This document shows, piece after piece, positions 11,201 to 20,465 of a stretch of DNA of 64,000 bases. This DNA is from UBA6489 sp942490775 (GTDB taxonomy: Bacteria > Patescibacteriota > Gracilibacteria > BD1-5 > UBA6164). The position numbers and the translations under genes were made by a program. The first letter of the stretch is position 1. The number at the start of each line of letters is the position of its first letter. The notes under the pieces are model-generated. The model was not told the origin of the DNA. It was given only the letters and a program-made list of their open reading frames with translations, and did not search any database. The DNA is taken from positions 27,242 to 91,241 of the forward strand of contig CALNYL010000012.1 of assembly GCA_942490775.1 (NCBI GenBank). Reading direction: 5' to 3'.

Positions 11201-12293
11201 ACCTTGGGATACAAAAAATATAATCTGAGTAAGAAGATTTATAGAAAAAATAGAAAGATTATTTAATTCTGTAGAGGCAAAAATTGCAGAAGACGATAAT
11301 GAGGCTATGAGGTTATTAAACAAAACTATCAAAAAAGTTTGAGAAGATATTGAAAATTATAAATTTAATACCGCTATTGCTCAGATGATGATTTTATCTA
11401 ACTACGGAAGACCAAAAGATGAAAAATTATTTGCTGAATGGAAAGAGAAGTTTGCTATTATACTATCCCCTTTTGTTCCTCATTTAGCTGAAGAATTATG
11501 GGAAGAGTTAAATAATAATCCATCCCAACCTTCCTGTCTTGCTGAAGAAAAGAGCAATAGCTCAATTTTCTTTGCCGAATGGCCTGAATATGATGAAAAA
11601 TTAGTTGTTGATGATACTATAGAAATAGCTGTTCAAGTTTTAGGAAAAGTTAGGGGAACTATAGAAATATCAAAAGATGAAAGTAAGGATATTGTTTTAG
11701 AAAAGGCTAAGAGTAATGAAGATGTGAAAAAGTGGATAGAGGGGAAAGAGTTAGTTAAGGAAATTTATGTGCCTTGAAGGATTGTGAACTTGGTAGTAAA
11801 AGTAGAAAAGAAAAAAGAAAATATATCTTTAGAGTCTAAAGACGAATCTTCTAAAACAGAAAAAAATAAAAACTATGAAAAAACAGGATTTAAATTTGTT
11901 GCGATTTTAAATAAAAAAATACCAGCTTGAAAGGCTATGAATGCATTAGCTCATATGACAGCAGGTTTTGTTTGAACTTCAAAAAATACTGATGAAATGT
12001 GATTTATTGATTATCAAGATAAGGATAATTCTCCTCATCTTGCATCAAAACACCCATTTATCATACTAAAAGCTAAAAATTCTAACAAAATAAAAGCTTT
12101 GAGAAATGAGGTAATTGAAAGGTGATTACATTTTTCATCGTTTACAAGTGCTATGACAGTATGAAGTTATGAAGAACAATTAGAGGCTTCTAAAAAACAA
12201 TGAGCAGAAGATTTAGAATATTATGGTATTTGTTTCTTTGGGAAGACAGAGGATTTAGATGAAATGACAAAAGGCTTTTCTCTTTGGGTTTAG
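8229..12293 (+). CDS. leuS: Leucyl-tRNA synthetase with two inserted domains and fused DUF2000
   Basis: Charges tRNA-Leu. It has 1354 residues, against about 800-880 for usual bacterial LeuRS. In order: catalytic core with HVGHPEGY (residue about 46; both glycines are TGA), a Cys4 zinc knuckle CPSC...CERC (157-179), insert 1 (about 233-378), CP1 editing domain (TTRIDT, PAHDERDFEFA), insert 2 (about 600-790), GDGNSPL and GGSCWYYLRYMDP, KMSKSLGN (about 954), anticodon domain, and the normal LeuRS end GRIVNLVVK. A charged linker then leads to a DUF2000 domain (about 1220-1354: FVAILNKKIPAGKAMNALAH ... CFFGKTEDLDEMTKGFSL). The two inserts resemble each other (GV...AK.S..SSIF...KVKK, then HFK.K). 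The frame is open throughout under code 25. Confidence 0.93.
8925..9362 (+). other. LeuRS insert 1 (about 145 residues) at the CP1 entry
   Basis: It sits between the WIGKSEG motif and TTRIDT, where bacterial LeuRS usually has a few residues. Key features are AKASLESSIF, KVKKK, an ILKHFKSK segment and a hydrophobic end GYFIFKNMFIKVVLG. It aligns with insert 2. Its DNA begins with a palindromic stretch (GAGGCTT near 8951 pairs with AAGCCTC near 8996), so it may have grown from a palindromic element. The function is unknown. Confidence 0.6.
10020..10590 (+). other. LeuRS insert 2 (about 190 residues) after EPIPLIHL
   Basis: It replaces the short loop between YWGEPIPLIHL and LPEVENYEP. Key features are AKFSSTSSIFESIEKVKK, YLEEHFKIKSR, IFENLDKV and an internal hydrophobic segment YLWIIILEK, which parallel insert 1. 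It ends with a helical region before the LeuRS core resumes at NLPLKLPEVE. Confidence 0.6.
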
Positions 12294-12316
12294 TTTAATT
12301 ATTTATAAAAAATATT

Positions 12317-13470
12317 ATGAAAAAAATAAAAGTTTTATTGTTAATATGTGTGTTAGTTTTGAGTTCTTGTGGGAAAGATAAACAAGAGGATAAAAATAGT
12401 GCGAATTTAGAAGGTGTAAAAACATGAACACTAACATTACAAGAAAAAACAGAAAGCAGAAGTCTTATTGAAAATAAAGAAGAGAAAATAAATAAAATCG
12501 ATATCGTTGAAGATTCCAATAAAAGGGATTTATGAAATAACTATTATGTTAAAAATGAAGGTGAAGTTTATTATAATTGAAAAAGAATAAAGGATGCTGA
12601 TTTTGAAAGTTTTGAAATTTTAGAACCAATTAAACTTGAGACTTTATATGTAAGTGATGGCTCTTCTTTTGCCCCATATACAAAAGATAAAAATAATGTT
12701 TATTTTAGTTGAAAAAAAATAGAATGAGCAGACCCAAATACATTTGAGGTTTTATGATGGTTTTATGCAAAAGATAAAAATAATGTTTATACTGAAAAAA
12801 TAAAAATCAAGAATGCTGATTCTGATACATTTAAAGTTTTATGATGATTTTATTCAAGGGATAAAGATGGTGTTTATTTTAGCTGAAAAAATATAGACTG
12901 AGCTACCCCTGATACATTTGAAGTTTTATCAAGGGGATACTGAAAAGATTGAAATAAAGTTTATTTTTTAGATGATATTATAAAATATGAGTTAGATTTA
13001 AATACAATCTACTTTTTCAAAGATAGTATTTTTATAAAAGATAAGAATGGTATTTATTGTGGAAGAAAAAAATTAAATAATGCAGATATTGATACATTTG
13101 AGATTTTAGAATTTTGATATGCAAAAGATAAGAATAATATTTATAGAGATGCCTTTTTATGCAGTATATCAAAGGTAAATTGAGCTAATCCAGAAAGTTT
13201 TAATGTTATAACCCAGTCTTTTTCTAAAGATGAAAATAACATATATTATCTTGATAATAAAATAGAAGGGGCTGATTTAGAAACTTTTGAAGTTTTAAAA
13301 AAGTCTTATGGAAAAGATAAAAGTAATGTATATTTTCGTTGAAAGCCTATAAAATGAGGTGAACTAGAAACTTTGAGGTACTGAATATAAATCTGTCCCA
13401 AGATAAAAATAACTGTTATTCATTTGGTCAAGAAGCTGACAAATCAAAATGTGAAAATATCTCTAAATAA
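12317..13470 (+). pseudogene. DKNYY-repeat lipoprotein, frameshifted near its end
   Basis: A lipoprotein signal (MKKIKVLLLICVLVLSSCG) places the product on the membrane surface. About seven repeats follow of the form GADxxTFEVLxxxYAKDKNNVYF (DKNYY family, function unknown). In the last repeat GAA ACT TTG AGG has one T too few for TTT GAG, at 13372-13374. The frame ends at TAA 13388-13390, while the next frame carries on through DKNNCYSFG and KCENISK to TAA 13468-13470. It is the first of four such genes in tandem. Confidence 0.85.
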
Positions 13471-14649
13471 ATTTTAGTTTTTAAAAAATAACATTATGAA
13501 AAATATAAAAGTTTTATTGTTAGTGTGTGTTTTATTTTTAAGTTCTTGTGGGAAAAATAAAGAAAACTTACAAAACAATAAAAAAACAACTTATAGTGAA
13601 GAAAGTGTAGTTTTAGAGAAAAGCTGAACTTGAGAGGTTTTAGAAGATAAAAAAGAAACAGAAAATAAAGAAGGGATTACAAAAGAAGACTTTATGAGAA
13701 GAATAATTCTTGAGTATTATTTTACAAAAATAATACTTATTTGGAAAAAATTGAGTGAGTAGATAAAGAAACTTTTGAGATTTTAAATAAATATTATTCA
13801 AAAGATAAAAACAATATTTTTTTTGAGTGAAGAGAAATAATGGAGGTTGATTACCAGAATTTTGAAGTTATAGAGTGAATATTTGCTAAAAATAATAATA
13901 ATGTTTATTATTGAAAAGTAGATTACTCAGATTTAGTAAAATCAAAATGAGAACTTATACCAATAAAAGATGCTGATATTGAAACATTTGAGGTTTTGGA
14001 TGATGAATATAGTAAGGATAAATTTAATGTATATTTTTTTAATGAAAAATTGGACTGAGTTGATATTGAAACTTTTGAAATTTTAAAAGATGGTTATTCA
14101 AGAGATAAAAATCATGTTTTCTCTAAAACTAGAGAAATGGAGGAAGCAGATTCTGAAACCTTCGTTGTTTTAAATGATAAATATGCAAAGGATAAATATA
14201 ATATATATTTTACTCTTAGATCTATTGATTTTCCTCATAAAATAGAGTGAATAGACTCAAATACATTTGAAATATTAGATTTTTGATATGCAAAAGATAA
14301 AAACTCTATTTATTTTAATGATAATAAATTAAAGTGAGCTAATCCTAAAACTCTTAAACTTTTAGGAAATGGATTTACAAAAGATGATAATAAAGTTTAT
14401 TATTTTTTAACTGAAATAAAATGAGCGGATTCTAAAACTTTTAAAAATTTAACAGAGGTTTTTTCTAAAGATCAAAATCATATTTATTATTATAGTGATA
14501 CCTTAAAATTAGCAGATCCTTATACATTTGAGATTTTAAATGATAGTTATTCAAAAGACAAAAATATAATTTACTATATATATTCACAATGAGAATCCCT
14601 TCCCTTTAGAGAGATATGAGAAAATCTTCCTATTCAAGAAGCAGATATA

Positions 14650-15570
14650 GAACCAGTTTGCACTTTTCGTAAAAAATCTTAAAATAAGGGGATTATATTT
14701 TAAGAAAAAAATATGGCTTATACTACAGATTTAACAGACAAGCAGTATGAACTAATAATAAAAGCAGTTCCAAAACTATGAACAGCAGAAATAAGTGTTA
14801 GCAAAAAAGAAATTTTAAATGGAATAAATTATCAATTGAAAAATTGATGTCAGTGGCGAGATTTGCCAAAAGACTTTCCCAAATGGCAAACAGTTTATTC
14901 TCAGTTCAGAAGATGGAAAAATAAGTGAATTTATGATGAATTACTATTGGAATTGGAAAAATTAGAGAGAAAAAATAAGGTAAAAAAAAGAAATTCCTAG
15001 CTTACTATTATGAGATTCAATGGCAGTGAAAAATACAGATACAGCAGACATAAAAACAAAATGATATTGCCATTATAAAAGTACAAATTGAATAAAGAGA
15101 CATTTATTAGTAGATATTTTATGAAATCCATATTTTATAAAATGTACAAAAGCGAGTATTTCTGATGATAGTTGATTAATAGAAATAATAAGAGAGAACA
15201 AGGAATACTTTCTAAAACTAGAAGAATGAATTGTGATAACAATATTATTAGACAATTGATACCATAAGGATTATTTAGAAAAAGAAATAAAAAAAATAGA
15301 TAAAAATATTCTAAACTTTATAAAGATAGAAATTACTCAAAAAATAAGCCCTGATATGAAAGAAAAATCTAAAAAAGAAAATCCTCAAAAGAATTGATTT
15401 GTTGTACAACCTAAAAGATGGATTGTAGAAAGAACAAATGCTTGGATTAACCAATGTAGGGTTTTATGGAAAAACTGTGAATGAAAACTTTCTACCTCTG
15501 AGGCTAAAATTAGATTATGTTCTATTAGACTTATTATTAGGAGGTTAGCTTAAAATGTGCAAACAGGTTC
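14650..15570 (+). mobile_element. IS5-family-like insertion sequence, 921 bp
   Basis: The terminal inverted repeats start GAACCAGTTTGCAC on the left and end GTGCAAACAGGTTC on the right, with one internal mismatch. A 4-bp target duplication TATA flanks it (14646-14649 and 15571-15574). One two-frame transposase fills the element. The host gene is rebuilt exactly when it is removed, so the insertion is recent. Confidence 0.92.
14713..15553 (+). CDS. IS5-like transposase in two frames (DDE type)
   Basis: The first part (14713-15000, 95 residues) has the DUF4096-like start MAYTTDLTDKQYELI and NGCQWRDLPKDFPKWQTV. The second part (about 14990-15553) has the DDE domain: D in LLLGDSMAVKNTD, D in TILLDNGYH, and E in RWIVERTNAWINQCR. 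The switch needs +1 (or one A fewer) at the A8 run 14982-14989. Programmed slippage is known in IS elements with two-frame transposases, but an inactivating indel cannot be excluded. Confidence 0.85.
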
Positions 15571-15888
15571 TATAGAAACATTTGAAGTTATAAACAATGA
15601 TTTTGCTAAAGATGAAAATAATTTCTTTTTTAAAGGAGAGGTTTTAAAAAATATTGATTATGATACTTTTGTTGTACTGAAAGATGGTTATTCAAAAGAT
15701 AAAAATAATGTTTATTTTCTTTCTTATCATTATTATCTTAATTGAAATGGTATTGTTAAATGAGCGGATCCAAAAACATTTGAAATATTAAGCGATTGAT
15801 TAACAAAAGATAAAAATAATTGTTATATATATCGTGAAAAAACAAATAATTCAAAATGTGAAAATATAAAAATTAAATAAATAATATT

Positions 15889-16187
15889 ATGAAAAATATA
15901 AAAGTTTTATTGTTAGTGTGTGTTTTGTTTTTGAGTTCGTGTGGAAAAGATGAAGAAAACTTACAAGATAATCAAAAAACAACATATAGTGAAGAAAGTG
16001 TAGTTTTAGAAAAAAACTGAACTTGAGAGGTTTTAGAAGATAAAAAAGAAACAGAATCAAAGTAGAATGAACAGATTCAGAATCATTTAGAGCATTAGAT
16101 GATTGAGCAGCAAAAGATAAAGATAATTGTTATAAATTATGAAAAATAGCGGATAAATGAGAATGTTCTGATGAAATCTCAGGTTAA
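15889..16187 (+). pseudogene. DKNYY lipoprotein remnant with a large internal deletion
   Basis: The first 58 residues match the leaders at 13496 and 18690 (lipobox FLSSCG, then TTYSEESVVLEK.GTGEVLE). The frame stops at TAG 16063-16065. One frame over, only the last repeat remains (KVEGTDSESFRALDDGAAKD, then NCYKLG), ending at TAA 16185-16187. Most repeats have been lost, out of frame, probably by recombination between similar copies. Confidence 0.8.
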
Positions 16188-16203
16188 CTATTAAGTTAAA
16201 AAT

Positions 16204-16380
16204 ATGATGATAGTCCTAGAAAAAACATATATATCAGATTTAGAATATTATGGTATTTGTTTCTTTGGGAAAACAGAAGATTTAGATTAGATGACAAAAG
16301 GTTTTTCTCTTTGGGTTTAGATTTTAATAAGTAGTAAGATTTATATACCTTGAAGAATTGTTAATTTGGTGGTGAAATAA
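16204..16380 (+). pseudogene. Scar: DUF2000 3' end, then a LeuRS C-terminus copy
   Basis: From 16237 the sequence repeats the last 28 codons of the upstream leuS gene (DLEYYGICFFGKTEDLD, then MTKGFSLWV, TAG at 16318-16320) with an internal TAG. From 16336 it repeats the LeuRS terminus (KIYIPGRIVNLVVK) followed directly by TAA. The order is reversed relative to the intact fusion gene, and the LeuRS part ends where an unfused LeuRS would. A short start MMIVLEKTYISD is joined in front; a related start occurs at 17782. It is non-functional, but informative about how the island arose. Confidence 0.75.
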
Positions 16381-16533
16381 TTTTATAGTTTTACTAATTT
16401 AGATAGTATTGATGAACATAGTAGAAATATTAACAATTCCTAAAATATTACTTTCATTCTTGATAAATAGGGTTATATCAACTTTAGGTTTTTTTGTTGT
16501 TATTATTTTTATTATAATAATATCAATAAAAAT

Positions 16534-17750
16534 ATGATTTTATCCGTTATTAAGCTCTCAGGTTATTATATTGTTACGGCAATATATTTCATATTCAAAT
16601 TTTCAAGAATAGAAAAAAATAAAAATAAAATATGAATTGTTATATGAATAGATGATAAAGATGACTATGAGTGATTTAAATTAAAAAAGGATTTTATAGA
16701 TTCTATTGAAGAGAATTTAGATAAAACAAAGTTTAAAGTAATTATTTTATCCAAAAAGTATTTAGGTAAAATATATAAGAGTAAATGAGTAGTAGATAAA
16801 GAATTTATAAGCAAAATAAACAAAAAAATAAAATGACATTATTTCATTGTATGAAAGGCTCAAAAATGAAAAGAAGGAAAATTAAAATGTTATCTAGAAA
16901 CTAATGCTTTAGTATTTCATAAAGATATACCAGAAAATATAAAGAATGAGTTATCAGAAGATTTTAGTAATTTGTATTCTAATCATATATATTTTGAAGA
17001 TGATTGGTATAAATCATGAATAGATTTTTCTGGAGAATATAACTCTATAATAGCAAAATATATCATATGAGTATCTTTACTTATATCAAATGATCCATTT
17101 TGAGCATTAAAATTACATAGATGATTAAATCTTGACTTAGATAAAATAAAAAAACAGAAAGAAGTTAAATCAAGTTTTAATGAAAGTTATATAAAAAAGA
17201 TTTCAGAAAAAATAAAAATTATTCAATATCGTGAATTACATTTAATTTCTAGATATTTTTATAGGATAAAAAACTATATTGACGGTGAAAATATTTAAAG
17301 GATGGGAAAATTATCAAATTTCTTTGACTTTGGATTCTATTTATTACACAAAAATGAATCTATGAATTTCTAGTAAATGATAATATTGAAAAATCAAGAA
17401 AACTAATAAAAAAGAGTTCATCGTTAGGAAAGAGTAAACATAATAAATACTCAATATTGTTTTTAGATATGTATGATAAAAAATACAAGTCTGTAAGAAA
17501 AAAAATGAAAGTAATATTAGGAAAAAAATATGGATGGGAATTAATTACAGTAAAGGAAGTTATTGATTTTATGGATGATATTTTAGAAAAACAAAATAAT
17601 AGGTTTGATTTTTATTTGGCAAGGAGTACTTATTATAAAAATTATGAATATTCTTGGCATATAAGAAAATTAAAAAATACTTGGAAGAGAAATGAAGTAA
17701 GAACTTTGAGTTTGAAATATATAATCCAAAAGCTTTGAAAAGTGAGCTAG
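16534..17750 (+). pseudogene. Hypothetical protein with N-terminal membrane helix, frameshifted
   Basis: The first frame (16534-17298, 254 residues) has a membrane helix near the start (YYIVTAIYFIFKF), then a soluble part (GIVIGIDDKDDYEGFKLKKD, VIILSKKYLG). The continuation shifts to FKGWENYQISLTLDS and then to NDNIEKSRKLIKK, ending at TAG 17748-17750. The two shifts lie near 17291-17296 and 17350-17370. The helical C-terminal part looks like tetratricopeptide-style repeats, but I do not recognise a family. Confidence 0.55.
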
Positions 17751-17781
17751 AAAATAAAATAGTAACTAAATAACAAACACC

Positions 17782-17954
17782 ATGATAATCCTAGAAAAAA
17801 CTTACATATCAGATTTTCTAATTAACATAATCAAAAAAGAATAACTTTCCAGTTATTGAAAATGAATTTATGAATAGCAATTATAAAGGGCAAAAAAAAA
17901 CAATGATCAGAAAATTTAGATGAAATAACAAAAGGCTTTTTTCTTTGGATTTAG
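17782..17954 (+). pseudogene. Scar: short MIILEKTYISD fragment and a second DUF2000 3' remnant
   Basis: Positions 17782-17844 encode 20 residues starting MIILEKTYISD, the same start as at 16204. Positions 17910-17954 encode ENLDEITKGFFLWI and TAG, a diverged copy of the last 14 codons of leuS-DUF2000. Both are fragments. They show that the scar pattern happened at least twice in this island. Confidence 0.65.
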
Positions 17955-17971
17955 TTTTTAAAGTTAGTATT

Positions 17972-18673
17972 ATGAAAATTTTAATAACAGGAAGTTCTTG
18001 ATTTATAGGTAATGAACTTGTAAATAAATTACAAAATAAATACGATATTGTGAAATTTGATTTAGAGAATAATCAAAGCATTCTTAATTTTAAAGAACTT
18101 AAGAAATCTATGAAAGATTGCGATATTGTTATCCATCTTGCAGCACATAGAAAACCTTATGAAGATAAAAACTTTAAAGATTATTTTGAAACAAATTGTC
18201 AAGGAACATTTAATGTTGCTCAAGCAGCAATGGAATGTGGTATAAAGAAGCTAATCTATACGAGTTCTACAAGTTATTTTGGAATAGAAAAAGGAATTCC
18301 TTATATTAAACCAATCAAAGATAATAACCCTGTTATGACTCAGCATGTAAAGGTTGATGACTTAAATTGTAGAGATTGTGACATAGCATATTCTACAAGC
18401 AAGGTAATTGGAGAACAAATTTTAGCCAATTATGGTTTAACAAAAAAAATGCAGGTCATAATTTTAAGGCTTGGACCAACTCGTAAACAATGAGAGTATC
18501 GCCCATTCTGAGATTTAAAATTACACCTTAAAATTGAAAATGCATTACAGGTTTTAGAACTAGCAATTACAACTAATAAGAAGATTTGGTACGATTTTTT
18601 TACTATAACAGATGAGATTGAACAAGTTGATATTTCTAAAGCAAAAGAGATTCTTGGTTATAAACCTATTTAA
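17972..18673 (+). CDS. NAD-dependent epimerase/dehydratase (extended SDR)
   Basis: A 233-residue Rossmann enzyme. The nucleotide motif TGSSGFIG is at the N-terminus (its middle Gly is TGA), HLAAHRKP is the NNAG-like strand, and the catalytic YxxxK is YSTSK. The substrate is probably a nucleotide sugar or related compound, but it is shorter than typical sugar epimerases (about 310), so the substrate domain is reduced. It is intact, which is unusual in this island. Few of its glycines use TGA, which may hint at recent acquisition. Confidence 0.85.
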
Positions 18674-18689
18674 ATTTTAAAAAAATATT

Positions 18690-19562
18690 ATGAAAAATAT
18701 AAAAGTTTTATTGTTAGTTTGTGTATTAGTTTTGAGTTCTTGTGGGAAAGATAAAGAAAACTTACAAGACAACCAGAAAACAACTTATAGTGAAGAAAGT
18801 GTAGTCTTAGAAAAAAACTGAACTTGAGAGGTTTTAGAAAACAAAAATAAAGACTGTTGAAATAGAACACTAATAGTTAGTGAAAAAATAAATCCAATTT
18901 ACCCTTTTGAATGTTGACCTGAGAAATTGTATATTAATAAGTGTTGAGTATATGAGGGAAACAGAAAATTAGATTGAATAGATATAAATACTTTTCAAGC
19001 ACTAAAATCTGGTTATTTTAAAGATAAATATAATATTTTTAGATGTGGTAGATTGATGAAATGAGCTGATGTAAAAACTTTTGAGGTTATAAATGATGGA
19101 TATTCAAAAGATAAGAATAGAGTTTATTCAGTAAATTCAGAAACAACCGATCCAAACACATTTGAAGTTCTGAAAAATGGTTATTCTAAGGATAAAAATA
19201 ATGTATATTTCAATCATTGGTATATGTGAACAATAGAATTAGAATGAGCAGATTCTAAAAGTTTTGAAGTTTTAAAATATGATTATGCAAGAGATAAGAA
19301 TAACATATATTATGAAAATGAAAATCTAGGTAACTTGACTTAAATACATTTAAAGTTTTGAGTAGAACTTTCTATAAAGATAAAAATGAGTATTCGTATA
19401 AACCAACTGAAGATCATATATATTAGAATCAAAATTAAATGAGCAGATTCTAAATCGTTTGAAGTTATAAAAGATAATTTAGCAAGAGACAATAATAATT
19501 GTTATAGGTGGGATGAAATAATTGATATGGAGGAATGTGAAAAAATATCTAATAAAAACTAA
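18690..19562 (+). pseudogene. DKNYY-repeat lipoprotein with two frameshifts
   Basis: The leader is nearly identical to those at 13496 and 15889 (lipobox VLSSCG). A different middle follows (NPIYPFECGPEKLYINKCG), then DKNYY repeats. The frame ends at GNLT near 19341. The next frame (DLNTFKVLSRTFYKDKN) stops at TAG near 19425, and a third frame (IKGADSKSFEVIKD) ends in the family-like Cys pair CYRW...ECEKISNKN at TAA 19560-19562. Confidence 0.8.
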
Positions 19563-19568
19563 AAAAAT

Positions 19569-19637
19569 ATGAGAATCGCAATAACCTCAGATATCCACAA
19601 CAATTCTTATAACCTAGTTATGTTTTTTGAAGAATAA
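19569..19637 (+). pseudogene. Start fragment of a metallophosphoesterase-like gene
   Basis: A 22-residue frame, MRIAITSDIHNN onward. The SDIHxN start is typical of YfcE/calcineurin-like phosphoesterases (metal-binding Asp and His). It stops after FFEE; no continuation is seen downstream. Confidence 0.5.
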
Positions 19638-19652
19638 CCTTTAAATCATATC

Positions 19653-20424
19653 ATGAACAAACCTACAAATACCATATTCCTACTCCAATCATTAGATTGA
19701 AAAATTAATCCATGAAATTCTTGAGATACAGATAAGCTAAGTCAATGAAGAGAATTTGCAAAAATAAAATGACTACAAGAATGAATAAAACAATATTATG
19801 ATTTAGAACTTAAAACAGACCTACATTCTTTAAATACATGATTTGTAATGAAAAAGATTTGAGTTAATAAACCAAATTTCAAGTTAAATATTTATGAAAA
19901 AGTAAGTTTTATAATTATTGATAGTAAACATTTAGACTTAAATTGAGTTGAAAATTTAGCAAATTCATTAAAAAAGTTATATATTGTAACAACAAATCAA
20001 AAGCACCCTGCTTTTGATTTGCAAAAAACTTACGAAAATATAGTAATTATATGTTATGAAGGAAAAATTGATTTTACTAATTTAATGGAAAAACTAAAAA
20101 ATACTTACTCAATTAATGAAATAACTAAAAAATACTTACTCAATTAATGAAATAACTATTCAATCATGATGAACCTTAAATAGTGTACTATTAAAAAACA
20201 ATTTAATAGACAAAATTTCTTTGGTTATAGCTCCAGTATTGATTTGATGAAAAGATACTCCTAGTCTAGTTGATTGAGAATCTATAACAACATTAGAAAA
20301 ATTAAACAGATTAAAGGTATTAAAGCTTAGAAATGTTAATAAGTTAGAGAATTCTTACTTACATTTAGAATATGATGTTGTGAAAAAGACTAGAGTTAAT
20401 AAGGGGGTTGATGTTTTAAATTAA
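19653..20424 (+). pseudogene. RibD C-terminal/DHFR-like reductase broken by a 31-bp tandem duplication
   Basis: It starts MNKPTNTIFLLQSLDGKINP, the family start around the SLDG motif, and later has GGTLNSVLLKNNLIDKISLV and IAPVLIGGKDTPSL. RibD_C enzymes reduce a ribosyl-pyrimidine in riboflavin synthesis or related pterin-type substrates. A 31-bp unit is repeated exactly at 20096-20126 and 20127-20157, shifting the frame so that translation stops at TAA 20145-20147. Removing one unit restores a reading frame to 20424. Confidence 0.85.
20096..20157 (+). repeat. Exact 31-bp tandem duplication
   Basis: Two identical head-to-tail copies, each running from AAAAAATACTTACTC to GAAATAACT. 31 is not a multiple of three, so the host gene is frameshifted. 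Confidence 0.95.
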
Positions 20425-20465
20425 GATACAAATTTTGTAAAAAATATTATTTAAATCAAAAAATA

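Larger units (their letters stand above)
13496..15880 (+). pseudogene. DKNYY-repeat lipoprotein broken by a frameshift and an IS5-like element
   Basis: It has the same lipoprotein leader (LLLVCVLFLSSCG) as the copies at 15889 and 18690. The frame slips by one missing T near 13720-13723 (YYF|TKII against FYKNNTYLEK), then runs through about nine DKNYY repeats. An IS (14650-15570) interrupts it at codon ATA in EADI. Removing the IS and one TATA copy joins GCA GAT ATA to GAA ACA TTT GAA, restoring EADIETFEVIN. The gene ends at TAA 15878-15880 after the family ending SKCENIKIK. The leftover 5' part stops in IS sequence at 14682. Confidence 0.9.

Noticed and set aside
8877..11777. Separate short genes inside leuS ending at TGA
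   Set aside because: They are pieces of one frame; every TGA falls inside LeuRS homology, several at invariant Gly.
12317..13470. Programmed frameshifting in the DKNYY lipoproteins
   Set aside because: The shifts differ in place and direction between copies and lack a common slippery motif, so independent decay is simpler.
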